Part shown: one piece after another, positions 46,948-55,324 of the stretch | Layout of the letters: the number at the start of each line of letters is the position of its first letter | Numbering within the stretch: position 1 is the stretch's first letter | Assembly: GCA_964621605.1 (NCBI GenBank) | Contig: CAZUMJ010000021.1 | Coordinates: forward strand, 1-57,200 | Direction: 5' to 3' | Length of the DNA stretch: 57,200 bases | DNA from: CAZUMJ01 sp964621605 | GTDB lineage: Bacteria; Actinomycetota; Acidimicrobiia; Acidimicrobiales; Iamiaceae | Notes under the pieces: model-generated | What the model saw: only the letters and a program-made list of their open reading frames with translations | Database searches by the model: none | Told to the model about the DNA's origin: nothing | Position numbers and translations under genes: made by a program

Positions 46948-48897
46948 GTGGGTCCCGCTGCCATCCGCATCGAGGACGGCTACGTCGACACCGCAGGTCG
47001 ATGGCACGCCACCGACCCCGACGTGGCGGCACTGATCCGTGCTGCACTCGCCACACCCAGCCCAGCGGGAGGCGCCGGCCTCGTTCCCCCCTGGATCGTG
47101 GACGCCGGCCAGACGGTCGCCCTTCCCGAGGATGTGCACGCAGCCACGATCCACCTCGAAGACAGCAGCGTCCTCCGATGCGAGCGGCAGCTACCGCCGG
47201 ACCTGCCGCTCGGCTACCACAGCCTCATCCCGCTCGATGAGCAGCCAGCCCGCGCGCTCATCGTCACCCCGCCCCGGGCCCACAGCGCCCCGCCGCGGTC
47301 TTGGGCGTGGACGGTGCAGGTTCCGTCTCTGCGCGCCGCTGGCGACTGGGGCATCGGTGACCTCGGAGACGTGGCCCGCTTCGGCAGCGCGGCCACGCGG
47401 CTGGGTGCCACCCACGTGCTCCTGTCGCCCCTCCACGCCACCGGATGCCTTCTCCCCCAGCAGGACAGCCCCTACTCCGCATCGAGTCGACGCTGGCGGA
47501 ATCCGCTGCTCATCGACATCGACCAGGTCCGGCGCTCGCTGCCGGAGACAGACGACGAACCCACCCTCGACGCGCTCGCCCGCCGCGCTCGTGGCCTCAA
47601 CGAAGCCAACCGCATCGACAGGAACCTCGCGTGGGCCGTCAAGCGCGAGGCGCTGGGGCTGCTGTGGGAGGTCCAACGCCGAGCCCCCGCACCCGCCTTC
47701 GAGGCGTGGCGAGCGACGCAGGGCACGTCTCTCACGGTCTTCGCAACGCACGAAGCACTCGCCGAGACCTACCAACGGCCGTGGCCGCAGTGGCCTTCCG
47801 CTTCTCGTCACCCCGACTCGCCCACGGTCGGTCGCTTCGCTCGAGACCACGCCACGCTCGTCGCGTTCCATGCGTGGCTGCAATGGCTGATCGAACAGCA
47901 GCTGGCGCACGCGGCGACAACGACCACGCTGCTCTGCGACCTCGCGGTCGGCTCCACACCGGACGGCGCCGATGCGTGGGCATTGCAGGATTGCATGGCG
48001 TTGGGCGCGCGCATCGGTGCGCCACCGGATGACTTCAACGTCGACGGCCAGAACTGGGGTGTCATCCCGTTCCATCCCACAGCCCTGCAGCAGGCCGGCT
48101 ACCGGCCGTTCATCGAGATGCTGCGTGGGGCGTTCAACAACGCCGGTGGGGTGCGCATCGACCACGTGATGGGCCTGTTCCGCCTGTACCTCGTTCCCGA
48201 TGGCCGTCCCAACCACCAGGGGGCCTACGTCTCGTACCCGGCACGGGACCTCTTGGCGCTGCTCTCCCTGGAAAGCGTGCGCGCCGGTGCGTTCGTCATC
48301 GGAGAAGACCTCGGCACCGTGGGGGCCTCGGTACGCAGCGCCCTCGCGGAACGGGGCGTTCTCTCCACTCGCCTTGTGCTGTTCGAGAAGGACCCCCCTG
48401 ACGCCTACCCGGAGCACTGCTTCGCCGCGGTCACCACCCATGACCTCCCCACGATCACTGGCCTGTTCGACGGCACCGATGCGGAGGACCGGCGGGCCGC
48501 GGGCGCCGACGACGATCCGGCGGCGGATGCACTGCTGAAAGGTCGAGTGCTCGCCGCGGCGGCGTCAGTCGACGGCGACGTGCCCGCGATGGCCGAGGCT
48601 CGCGTCGAAGCAGTCGTGCCCGACGACCTCGAGATCCTGAAGGGCGTGCATCGCGCACTTGCGGCCAGCCCGGCCCGGATCGCTGCGGCGACGATCGAAG
48701 ACGCGCTCGGCCTGCGGCACCGACCCAACCTTCCTGGCACCGTGGGCACGCACCCGAACTGGGTACAGCGCGTGCCGCTTTCGGTCGAGCAGTTCGCGTC
48801 ACAGCCCGGCGTGCGAGCGATCGCCGACGCGTTCGCCAGCCGAGCCGGGGGCCGACGGGAGCGACCGCATGGCGGTGACGGTGGATCCGCGGGATAA
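46948..48897 (+). CDS. malQ: 4-alpha-glucanotransferase
   Basis: MalQ (GH77 amylomaltase) moves alpha-1,4-glucan chains between maltodextrins. The 649-residue product has an N-terminal domain of about 110 residues, then the GH77 barrel: SWAWTVQVPSLRAAGDWGIGDLGDVARF, QDSPYSASSRRWRNPLLIDI, RIDHVMGLFRLYLVP (catalytic Asp in RIDH), VIGEDLGTVG and TTHDLPTITGLFDGTD. The GTG 46948 start is decided by the TANNNT hexamer upstream. It stands alone after the DUF3105 gene and probably works on stored or imported glucans. Confidence 0.95.
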   Translation: MGPAAIRIEDGYVDTAGRWHATDPDVAALIRAALATPSPAGGAGLVPPWIVDAGQTVALPEDVHAATIHLEDSSVLRCERQLPPDLPLGYHSLIPLDEQPARALIVTPPRAHSAPPRSWAWTVQVPSLRAAGDWGIGDLGDVARFGSAATRLGATHVLLSPLHATGCLLPQQDSPYSASSRRWRNPLLIDIDQVRRSLPETDDEPTLDALARRARGLNEANRIDRNLAWAVKREALGLLWEVQRRAPAPAFEAWRATQGTSLTVFATHEALAETYQRPWPQWPSASRHPDSPTVGRFARDHATLVAFHAWLQWLIEQQLAHAATTTTLLCDLAVGSTPDGADAWALQDCMALGARIGAPPDDFNVDGQNWGVIPFHPTALQQAGYRPFIEMLRGAFNNAGGVRIDHVMGLFRLYLVPDGRPNHQGAYVSYPARDLLALLSLESVRAGAFVIGEDLGTVGASVRSALAERGVLSTRLVLFEKDPPDAYPEHCFAAVTTHDLPTITGLFDGTDAEDRRAAGADDDPAADALLKGRVLAAAASVDGDVPAMAEARVEAVVPDDLEILKGVHRALAASPARIAAATIEDALGLRHRPNLPGTVGTHPNWVQRVPLSVEQFASQPGVRAIADAFASRAGGRRERPHGGDGGSAG

Positions 48898-48909
48898 GGG
48901 GTTGAGGCG

Positions 48910-48996
48910 TGGTGCCCGGAGCGGGACTTGAACCCGCAAGCCCTTTCGGGCAGTGGTGTTTGAGACCACCGCGTTTGCCGATTTCGCCATCCGGGC
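48910..48996 (-). tRNA. tRNA-Leu(CAA)
   Basis: The minus strand folds as an 87-nt class II tRNA with encoded CCA: acceptor GCCCGGA with TCCGGGC, anticodon arm GTGGT-CTCAAAC-ACCAC (anticodon CAA, reads UUG), long variable arm TGCCCGAAAGGGCT, T-arm GTTCAAG. It is the second leucine tRNA in the window. Confidence 0.95.
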
Positions 48997-49076
48997 AGGA
49001 CTGACGAGCGTAGCCGCCGGCAGCGGCAGCTCGGACGGTCGGCGCTCTCGCCGCGTGGAGGACCGCCGCGGCGGTG

Positions 49077-49544
49077 CTACCCCGCCAACGCCTTCAGGAG
49101 GTTCGTGGGTGTGTCCTTCGGGCTGATCTTGGGCCAGACGTGGGTCACGACACCCTTCTCGTCGACGAGCACCGCTGAACGCACGACACCCATGAACTTG
49201 CGCCCGTAGAGGGACCGATCGCCCCACGCCCCGTACGCCTCGAGCGTCGTGTGCTCGGGGTCGGACAGCAGCGTGAACCCGAGGCCGTACTTGTCGTCGA
49301 ACTTGGCGAGCTTCTCCGGTTGGTCGGGGCTCATGCCGAGCACCACGGTGTCGCCGATCTCGTCCGCGATGTCACGCAGCCCGCACGCCTGCGTCGTGCA
49401 GCCCGGCGTATCGGCCTTTGGGTAGAAGTACACGAGCACCTTGCGCCCCTTGAACGACGACAGGCGCACCTTCTCGCCTCGTTGGTCGGCCAGAGCAAAA
49501 GCCGGTGCCTTGGCACCCACCGCGAGGACGTTGCGTTCGGTCAT
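49077..49544 (-). CDS. bcp: Thioredoxin-dependent peroxiredoxin (Bcp/PrxQ)
   Basis: It reduces hydroperoxides. The 155-residue product has the peroxidatic Cys49 and resolving Cys54 in YPKADTPGCTTQACGLRD, the five-residue spacing of PrxQ enzymes, plus LLSDPEHTTLEAYGAWG. ATG 49544 is fixed by a TACGGT hexamer 7 nt upstream; the longer upstream frame is a shadow. It is divergent from the TauE-type gene. Confidence 0.95.
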   Translation of the reverse strand: MTERNVLAVGAKAPAFALADQRGEKVRLSSFKGRKVLVYFYPKADTPGCTTQACGLRDIADEIGDTVVLGMSPDQPEKLAKFDDKYGLGFTLLSDPEHTTLEAYGAWGDRSLYGRKFMGVVRSAVLVDEKGVVTHVWPKISPKDTPTNLLKALAG

Positions 49545-49551
49545 GGGCGCC

Positions 49552-49557
49552 ACCGTA
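49552..49557 (-). promoter_or_regulatory. Leaderless -10 of bcp
   Basis: TACGGT on the minus strand, 7 nt before ATG 49544. Confidence 0.45.
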
Positions 49558-49650
49558 GACGAGCACTCCGCGTTGTTGGCTTGCTCCGCCACCAGCAATA
49601 CCCTACTTTCTTGGTCAGGATTACCGAGTTCATGAGATTCGAGGCTCGCC

Positions 49651-50616
49651 TTGGGCATTGACCCAGCCATCTGCATCGCCGGACTCCTCGTCGGGCTCAC
49701 CGTTGGACTCACCGGCATGGGGGGCGGCGCGCTCATGACTCCCCTTCTTGTGCTGGTGTTCAAGGTGCAGCCCATGGCCGCCATCTCGAGCGACCTGGTC
49801 GTCGCGCTCCTGATGAAACCCATCGGCGGGTACGTCCACAGCAAGCGCGGCACCGTCCATCGTCCCCTCGTGCTGTGGCTCATCGCCGGCTCGGTGCCCG
49901 CCGCACTCGTCGGGTCGATCCTCGTCGGTCACTTCGGCCACGGAAGCGCGGGCGGCGCCTGGATCACCCCCGTGCTCGGCATCGCCCTGCTCATCACAGC
50001 GGTCGGCATCCCCGCACGCCAGCACCTGGCGCGGCGCCATCGGGTCAGCCCCGCGACAGAAGCCGTCGCGGTGCGGCCCCTCGCCACACTCAGCGTCGGT
50101 GTGCTCGGCGGGCTCCTGGTCGGCATCACCTCTGTCGGCTCCGGGTCGCTGATGATGGTCCTGCTCCTGCTCCTGTACCCACGCTTGAGCGCCCGCGAAC
50201 TGGTGGGAACCGACCTCGTGCAAGCGGTGCCCCTCGTGGCCGCCGCGGCGCTCGGCCACGTGCTCTTCGGGGAGGTGTCGTTCGGCCTCACCGCGTCGCT
50301 CGCAGTCGGGGCCATACCCGGGGTCTACCTCGGTGCGCGGGCATCGGTCGCCGCGCCCGATCGCCTCGTGCGATCGGTGCTCACCGTCGTGCTCATGGCA
50401 ACCGGCCTCCATCTGCTGCACGCCCCGACCCTGCTCGTCATCGGCGCAGCAGCCGGCGTCGGCGTGGCATCGGCGATCTTCGGCCGCGGTGCACAACCTG
50501 CGGACGCGCCGGCAGACGACAGAACGATCTCGCTCAAGGTCGAAGCCGAGTCAGCGGCGGCGACTCCCCGGGCGGCGCCTCCCGCTGCGGCAGGTGAGCT
50601 GCTCAGTCCGCGTTGA
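49651..50616 (+). CDS. TauE/SafE-family anion permease
   Basis: The product has 321 residues and about eight TM segments in two homologous halves. The first half opens with GLLVGLTVGLTGMGGGALMTPLLVLVF and the second with GVLGGLLVGITSVGSGSLMMVLLLL, the repeat signature of TauE/SafE exporters of sulfite or organosulfonates. A Thr/Glu/Ala-rich tail follows. The start is TTG with GAGG 6 nt upstream. Its 3' end overlaps the convergent haemoglobin gene by 14 bp. The substrate is unassigned. Confidence 0.88.
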   Translation: MGIDPAICIAGLLVGLTVGLTGMGGGALMTPLLVLVFKVQPMAAISSDLVVALLMKPIGGYVHSKRGTVHRPLVLWLIAGSVPAALVGSILVGHFGHGSAGGAWITPVLGIALLITAVGIPARQHLARRHRVSPATEAVAVRPLATLSVGVLGGLLVGITSVGSGSLMMVLLLLLYPRLSARELVGTDLVQAVPLVAAAALGHVLFGEVSFGLTASLAVGAIPGVYLGARASVAAPDRLVRSVLTVVLMATGLHLLHAPTLLVIGAAAGVGVASAIFGRGAQPADAPADDRTISLKVEAESAAATPRAAPPAAAGELLSPR

Positions 50617-50971
50617 TGAGGAAGGTCGCGGCCTTCTCGAAGTAGTCGAGCATCTCCTGCTGGATGTCGGCGTCGAGCCCGCACGTGCGCACGGCGGCAC
50701 CCATGTGCTGCATCCAGGCGTCACGGGCGACCTGGTCGATGACGAAGGGAACGTGTCGTAGGCGCAGGCGGGGATGGCCTCGCAGGTCCTGATAGGCACC
50801 CGGACCGCCCCAGAACTGCCCGAGGAAGAGTGCCAGGTGCAACTTGGGCTCGGTCAGGTCGTCGGGGTACATGTGACGAAGACGCTCGTCGGCCTCGACC
50901 CCCTCGTAGAAGCGGTCGACCAACGCGTCGAAGAAGCCCTGCCCCCCGACCAGCTCGTACAGCGATGCCAC
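50603..50971 (-). CDS. glbO: Group II truncated haemoglobin (TrHbO)
   Basis: The 122-residue product matches TrHbO: SLYELVGGQGFFDALVDRFYEGV, YPDDLTEPKLHLALFLGQFWGGPGAYQDLRGHPRLRLRHVPF with the proximal His, and WMQHMGAAV carrying the conserved G8 Trp. Such proteins bind O2 and may detoxify NO or peroxides. The GTG start has a leaderless -10 (TAGGGT) that overlaps the stop of the upstream gene. Confidence 0.94.
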   Translation of the reverse strand: MASLYELVGGQGFFDALVDRFYEGVEADERLRHMYPDDLTEPKLHLALFLGQFWGGPGAYQDLRGHPRLRLRHVPFVIDQVARDAWMQHMGAAVRTCGLDADIQQEMLDYFEKAATFLINAD

Positions 50972-50977
50972 CGCGGC

Positions 50978-50983
50978 ACCCTA
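50978..50983 (-). promoter_or_regulatory. Leaderless -10 of glbO
   Basis: TAGGGT on the minus strand, 6 nt before GTG 50971, sharing bases with the TAG stop of the HIT-like gene. Confidence 0.45.
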
Positions 50984-51301
50984 CCGGCGGCTCGATCGCG
51001 GACCGAAGAACCCGCCCTCGGGCCGGGCGTGCGCGTGGAAGTGATCGGGGATGTTGCGCATGTGGTCGTCGACCCAGAACGGACCGAGGTGCTCTCGGGC
51101 CGCCCGCTCCAGGCAGGCGAGCATGTGGGCGCGCTCGTCGGCCGGCGGCGTCACGCCGTGCGAGCGCCACACGACCATCGGCGTCGCGCAGATCTCGCAC
51201 TCCGCGACCCAGCAGGTGTCGTCCTCGTGGAACCAGGGCGTGATGCGCTCCGCTCGGCACAGCAGGCACGTCGGATCGTGGGGTCGGTCGTCGTCGCTCA
51301 C
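50981..51301 (-). CDS. HIT-like protein of unknown function
   Basis: A 106-residue protein with a CxxC pair (PTCLLCRAE), a second C-x2-C (CEIC), VVWRSHGVTP in place of the usual HIT strand, and a C-terminal DHFHAHARP. The H-x-H-x at the end recalls HIT hydrolases (HxHxHxx), but the third His is Arg-Pro, and the family is not clearly matched. The Cys and His residues could bind zinc. GTG 51301 has TACGCT 9 nt upstream. It lies 9 bp before glbO. Confidence 0.7.
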   Translation of the reverse strand: MSDDDRPHDPTCLLCRAERITPWFHEDDTCWVAECEICATPMVVWRSHGVTPPADERAHMLACLERAAREHLGPFWVDDHMRNIPDHFHAHARPEGGFFGPRSSRR

Positions 51302-51310
51302 CGAACGCCG

Positions 51311-51316
51311 AGCGTA
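51311..51316 (-). promoter_or_regulatory. Leaderless -10 of HIT-like gene
   Basis: TACGCT on the minus strand, 9 nt before GTG 51301; it is divergent from the hydrolase-like promoter a few bases away. Confidence 0.4.
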
Positions 51317-51322
51317 GGCCGA

Positions 51323-51328
51323 TAGGGT
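51323..51328 (+). promoter_or_regulatory. Leaderless -10 of dienelactone-hydrolase-like gene
   Basis: TAGGGT, 8 nt before GTG 51337, without a Shine-Dalgarno. Confidence 0.45.
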
Positions 51329-51336
51329 CGGGCGTC

Positions 51337-52014
51337 GTGACCGACGCGCCACGCTCGTCCCCGACCAACGCAGGCTCCGCGTACTTCGCGCTCCCCGATG
51401 CGGGACGCGGCCCCGGGGTGCTCGTGCTGCACTCCTGGTGGGGGTTGACCGACGGCATCCGCCGCTGGTGCGACCACCTGGCAGAAGAGGGCTTCGTCGT
51501 GCTCGCACCCGACCTGCTGGGGGGCGCGCTCCCTGCCACCGAACACGACGCACGCGCCGTGCTCGCCGGCGAGGACGTCAACCGGGCCGCGGACCTGATC
51601 TTGTCCTCCACCGCCACCCTGCGGCTCGTCGAACACACCGGCGACGGGCCCGTCGGTGTCGTCGGCTTCGCCATGGGGGCGTCGTGGGCGCTGTGGCTCG
51701 CCTCGCGTGCCCCCGACCACGTCGGCGCCGTCACCTTCTTCTACGGCAGCCAAGAGGTCGACCACCTCGACATCAACGTCCCGGTGCTCGGACACTTCGC
51801 CGAGCACGACTCGCTCGTCGACCAGGACGAGCGAGTGCTGCTCGAAGCGGCACTCATGCTCGGCGGACACCCCGTCGACATCCACCACTACCCCACCACC
51901 GCGCACGGCTTCGCCGAACCGGTCGATCCCGCGTTCGACGCGGACGCGACCGAACTCGCAACGCAGCGGACGGTGGACTTTCTCAGAGCCAACCTGGAAG
52001 GACCCTCGACGTGA
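51337..52014 (+). CDS. Dienelactone-hydrolase-fold protein lacking the nucleophile
   Basis: The 225-residue product has the alpha/beta-hydrolase core of dienelactone hydrolases: VLVLHSWWGLTDGIRRWCDHLAEEGFVVLAPDLLGG, then VGVVGFAMGAS where the nucleophile elbow GxCxG is expected. Residue 112 is Ala, not Cys or Ser. Asp158 (FAEHDSLVD) and His190 (TTAHGFAEP) remain in place. It is therefore unlikely to be a classical hydrolase and may bind rather than cleave a ligand. Its stop overlaps the next gene (GTGA). Confidence 0.85.
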   Translation: MTDAPRSSPTNAGSAYFALPDAGRGPGVLVLHSWWGLTDGIRRWCDHLAEEGFVVLAPDLLGGALPATEHDARAVLAGEDVNRAADLILSSTATLRLVEHTGDGPVGVVGFAMGASWALWLASRAPDHVGAVTFFYGSQEVDHLDINVPVLGHFAEHDSLVDQDERVLLEAALMLGGHPVDIHHYPTTAHGFAEPVDPAFDADATELATQRTVDFLRANLEGPST

Positions 52015-52520
52015 CCCGACCGACCGCGCACGCCGCCGACCGCGCCGCGCCTTCCCTGCGCGCGACCCGACGTGTTGCGCTCGCCCTGGCAACCACGTCC
52101 GCCGCGCTCGGCCTCCTGGCTGGTTGCGCGAGCAGCAGTGCCAAGCCTGCACCCACCACGACCGCGCCGGTCACCACCGTTGTGCCAACCACCATCGCCA
52201 CGACCACCACAACCGTGCCGCCGCAGGCGACGGTCGGGTTCTCGTCGTCCTACGACGCGGTCGTGCACCTGCTCGACGCGTGGAAGGCGAACGACAAGGT
52301 CGCCGCCGCCCAGGGCGCTGATGCCCAGGCGGTCGAGGGCATGTGGGCCACGCCCCCCGGTGAGCTCGACCAGCGAGGCTGTGCGCAGACCTACGCGCCG
52401 GAGCTCACCGAAGGCGGGTGCATCCTGCGACGTGCCGACCAGACCGGCGCCCTACAGGTGAACACCGAACGACGCGCGATCGGCTGGGTGGTCAGCTCCG
52501 CGATGTACTCGCCGAACTGA
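52011..52520 (+). CDS. Lipoprotein of unknown function
   Basis: The 169-residue product has a basic N-terminus, a hydrophobic stretch and lipobox LLAGC, then a Thr/Pro-rich linker (APTTTAPVTTVVPTTIATTTT) and a small domain of about 95 residues (SSYDAVVHLLDAWKANDK, GCAQTYAPELTEGGCIL with two Cys likely paired). GTG 52011 is coupled to the hydrolase-like gene. No family is recognised. Confidence 0.75.
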   Translation: MTRPTAHAADRAAPSLRATRRVALALATTSAALGLLAGCASSSAKPAPTTTAPVTTVVPTTIATTTTTVPPQATVGFSSSYDAVVHLLDAWKANDKVAAAQGADAQAVEGMWATPPGELDQRGCAQTYAPELTEGGCILRRADQTGALQVNTERRAIGWVVSSAMYSPN

Positions 52521-52592
52521 CGGCACCGCCAAGCGGCAAACGTGCCCACCGGGAACGCCGCGCGAGCGCGACCCGAGGCAGGGCGTGGAAGG

Positions 52593-53384
52593 TCAGCTCG
52601 CGTCGAGCGCGGCGCGCAACGCCGCGACGTCGGCGACCACGTCGGCAACCGACGCACCGTCGAGCACGCGTCGCATGAGCGACGACGCCACGATCACCCC
52701 GTCGGCCGGCGCGGCCGCCTCGACCGCCTGTGCCGGGGTGGAGATGCCGAACCCCATCAGCACCGGCGTGTCGGTCGCCGCTTTGAGTCGGCGGGCGAGC
52801 ACGCCCGACGTGGAGGCGAGGGTGCCGCGCTCGCCCGTGACGCCCATCAGGTTGACGCCGTAGACGAACCCCTCCGCCTCGGCGCACACCCGCCGCAGGC
52901 GTTCGTCGGGCGTGACCGGACCTGCGAGCTGAACGGTCGCTACACCGCGCGCGGCGGCCGCGGCACGCCACGGTCCCGCCTCTTCGAGCGGGAGGTCGGG
53001 CAGGATCACCCCGACGAGGCCGGCGTCTCGTAGTTCGGCAGCGAAGCGGTCGACGCCGGCACGGAAGACCAGGTTGTAGTAGGTCATCGCCACCAGCGGA
53101 ACGGGCACCTCGAGGCCGCGCAGCTCCGCCAGGACCGCGTAGGGGGTGGTGCCGCGGGCCAGCGAACGCAGCGACGCCTCTTGGATGGTCGTGCCGTCCA
53201 TGACGGGATCGGAGAACGGAATGCCGATCTCGATGGCGTCGGCGCCGGCGTCGGCGAAGCCCCGCACCAGGTCGACCCAGTCGTCGCGCACCCCAGCCGA
53301 CACGTAGGGGGCGAGCAGCTTGCGCCCGGCAGCGCGGCGGGTGCGCAGGTGGGCACCGAGGGTGTCGAGTCGATCGGGTGTCAT
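52593..53384 (-). CDS. trpA: Tryptophan synthase alpha subunit
   Basis: TrpA cleaves indole-3-glycerol phosphate to indole. The 263-residue product has APYVSAGVRDDW, the catalytic Glu in ADAIEIGIPFSDP and Asp in DPVMDGTTIQ, and the phosphate loop GFGISTPAQA. ATG 53384 overlaps the trpB stop as ATGA, so the alpha and beta subunits are coupled. It is the last gene of the trp run. Confidence 0.97.
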   Translation of the reverse strand: MTPDRLDTLGAHLRTRRAAGRKLLAPYVSAGVRDDWVDLVRGFADAGADAIEIGIPFSDPVMDGTTIQEASLRSLARGTTPYAVLAELRGLEVPVPLVAMTYYNLVFRAGVDRFAAELRDAGLVGVILPDLPLEEAGPWRAAAAARGVATVQLAGPVTPDERLRRVCAEAEGFVYGVNLMGVTGERGTLASTSGVLARRLKAATDTPVLMGFGISTPAQAVEAAAPADGVIVASSLMRRVLDGASVADVVADVAALRAALDAS

Positions 53385-54589
53385 GCGTGCGCCCCTTCGT
53401 CGGCCCGCTCGCCGAGCATGCGGGCGACCTGGGCGACGTCCTTGTCGCCGCGACCCGAGAGGTTCACGAGCACCGTGCGCCCCGCCAGGGACGCTCGCTC
53501 GCGCACGACCCACGCCACCGCGTGGCACGACTCCAGCGCCGCGATGATGCCTTCGGTGCGGGCCAACAACTGGAACGCGTCGAGCACCTCGTCGTCGGTG
53601 ACCGGCTCGTAGCGTGCCCGGCCCGACTCCGCCAGGTGCGCGTGCTCAGGCCCGATACCCGGGTAGTCGAGCCCGGCCGAGATGGACTCGGCTTCGAGCA
53701 CCTGGCCGGCCTCGTCCTGCATGAGGAACGACAACATGCCGTGCACGACACCCGGCACCCCACGGCCCACCGCGGCCCCACCGGCAGGCTCGGCGCCCAC
53801 GAGCTCGGCGGTCGTGTCGGCGAACCCGGCGAAGATGCCCGCCGCGTTCGATCCGCCGCCGACGCACGCCACGACCACGTCTGGTGGCCCCCCGAGCAAC
53901 TCCTGGCACTGGGCGCGGGCCTCGTCACCCACGACGCGCTGCAACTCGCGGACCATCCACGGGTACGGGTGCGGTCCCATGACCGAACCAAGGCAGTAGT
54001 GGCTGTCTTCGACGCGGGCGACCCATTCGCGCATCGCTTCGTTGACCGCGTCCTTGAGCGTGCGGCTTCCGGTGAGGGCCGGGCGCACCTCGGCGCCGAG
54101 CAGCCGCATGCGGAACACGTTGAGCGCCTGGCGCTCCATGTCGACCTCGCCCATGTAGACGAGGCACTCCATCCCGAACAGCGCGGCTGCGGTGGCCGTG
54201 GCGACCCCGTGCTGCCCGGCGCCCGTCTCGGCGATGAGACGCTGCTTGCCCATCCGGCGGGCGAGCAGCGCCTGGCCGAGCACGTTGTTGATCTTGTGGC
54301 TCCCGGTGTGGTTCAGGTCTTCACGCTTGAGCACGACCCGGCAGCCGAGCTGTGCGGAGAGCCGGTGGCACTCGGTGAGGACGGACGGCCGGCCGCCGTA
54401 GCTCCGCAGGAGCCCGTCGAGCTCGGCACGGAACCCCGGGTCGGCCCATGCGTCGCGAAACGCCGCCTCCAACTCGATGCACGCCGGCATGAGGATCTCC
54501 GGCACGAAGCGACCCCCGAAGCGACCGAAACGGCCGTCAGCGGAGGGGTCGCCCATCGTCCACGGCTCGAGCGGGTCAGGCGTGCTCAT
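53381..54589 (-). CDS. trpB: Tryptophan synthase beta subunit
   Basis: TrpB joins indole and serine with pyridoxal phosphate. The product has 402 residues, with the PLP Lys in NHTGSHKINNVLGQAL, GAGQHGVATATAAALFG, the phosphate loop CVGGGSNAAGIFAGF and a C-terminal SGRGDKD. ATG 54589 overlaps the trpF stop (ATGA). Confidence 0.98.
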   Translation of the reverse strand: MSTPDPLEPWTMGDPSADGRFGRFGGRFVPEILMPACIELEAAFRDAWADPGFRAELDGLLRSYGGRPSVLTECHRLSAQLGCRVVLKREDLNHTGSHKINNVLGQALLARRMGKQRLIAETGAGQHGVATATAAALFGMECLVYMGEVDMERQALNVFRMRLLGAEVRPALTGSRTLKDAVNEAMREWVARVEDSHYCLGSVMGPHPYPWMVRELQRVVGDEARAQCQELLGGPPDVVVACVGGGSNAAGIFAGFADTTAELVGAEPAGGAAVGRGVPGVVHGMLSFLMQDEAGQVLEAESISAGLDYPGIGPEHAHLAESGRARYEPVTDDEVLDAFQLLARTEGIIAALESCHAVAWVVRERASLAGRTVLVNLSGRGDKDVAQVARMLGERADEGAHA

Positions 54590-55248
54590 TCGTCCATCCA
54601 GTCGTAGGGAAGCTCACCCGGGCCCTGGTAGCCGGGCGGTTCGGCCGCCCGTGCGTTGAGGACGAATGCCCGTACCTTCGCGGCGTCCTTACGCCCCGGC
54701 TCCCCGCCGACGACCTCGACGCCGCTCGCCACGTCCACCCCCCACGGCGCCACGCGCTCGATGGCGAGCGCCACGTTGTCGGGGGTGAGGCCGCCCGCCA
54801 GGATCACCCGGCGGTTCGACGGTGCGCCTTCGGCGAGAGACCAGTCGAACACCTCGCCGGAACCCGGCGCCGCAGAGTCGATGAGCGCGGCGTCGACCCC
54901 GAAGTCGTCGAAGTGGTCGAGCATCGGGTCGCCGGCGGCGAAGGCCTTGAACACCAGCGGAACCCGCTCGCGGATCCAGCGGGCGTGTTCGGGCAGCTCG
55001 TGCCCGTGGAGTTGCACCGCGCGCAGCCCGGCGGTGTGGACGATGTCGAGCACACGGCTCGGGGCCTCGTCTCGGAACACGCCGACGGTGAGCACCTCGG
55101 GCGGGAGGCGGCGCACGATGTCTCGGACGTGCCCGGCGGCGACCTGGCGAGGCGACGGGGCGAACACGAACCCGACCGCGTCGGCGTTCATGGCCACCGC
55201 GAGCAGCGCGTCCTCTTCGGTGGTGATCCCGCAGATCTTGACGAACAC
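54586..55248 (-). CDS. trpF: Phosphoribosylanthranilate isomerase
   Basis: It isomerises phosphoribosylanthranilate. The 220-residue product has FVKICGITTEEDALLAV with the catalytic Cys, AVQLHG, the catalytic Asp in ALIDSAAPGSGEVFDW, and LAGGLTPDNV and GVDVASGVE at the phosphate site. The start is GTG with TACGAT 7 nt upstream, so trpF seems to have its own promoter in the 76-bp gap after trpC. Actinobacteria often use PriA for this step; a dedicated TrpF is present here. Confidence 0.95.
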   Translation of the reverse strand: MFVKICGITTEEDALLAVAMNADAVGFVFAPSPRQVAAGHVRDIVRRLPPEVLTVGVFRDEAPSRVLDIVHTAGLRAVQLHGHELPEHARWIRERVPLVFKAFAAGDPMLDHFDDFGVDAALIDSAAPGSGEVFDWSLAEGAPSNRRVILAGGLTPDNVALAIERVAPWGVDVASGVEVVGGEPGRKDAAKVRAFVLNARAAEPPGYQGPGELPYDWMDE

Positions 55249-55255
55249 GGCGCCG

Positions 55256-55261
55256 ATCGTA
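55256..55261 (-). promoter_or_regulatory. Internal leaderless -10 before trpF
   Basis: TACGAT on the minus strand, 7 nt before GTG 55248, between trpC and trpF. Confidence 0.45.
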
Positions 55262-55324
55262 GGCGGGGCGGGCCTGCCACCTGGTCAGCCTTTCCCGGCT
55301 CGGCGCGCGAGTGGGCGAGAGCCG

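Noticed and set aside
47191..48441. 416-codon minus-strand frame in malQ
   Set aside because: Antisense shadow of GH77 motifs.
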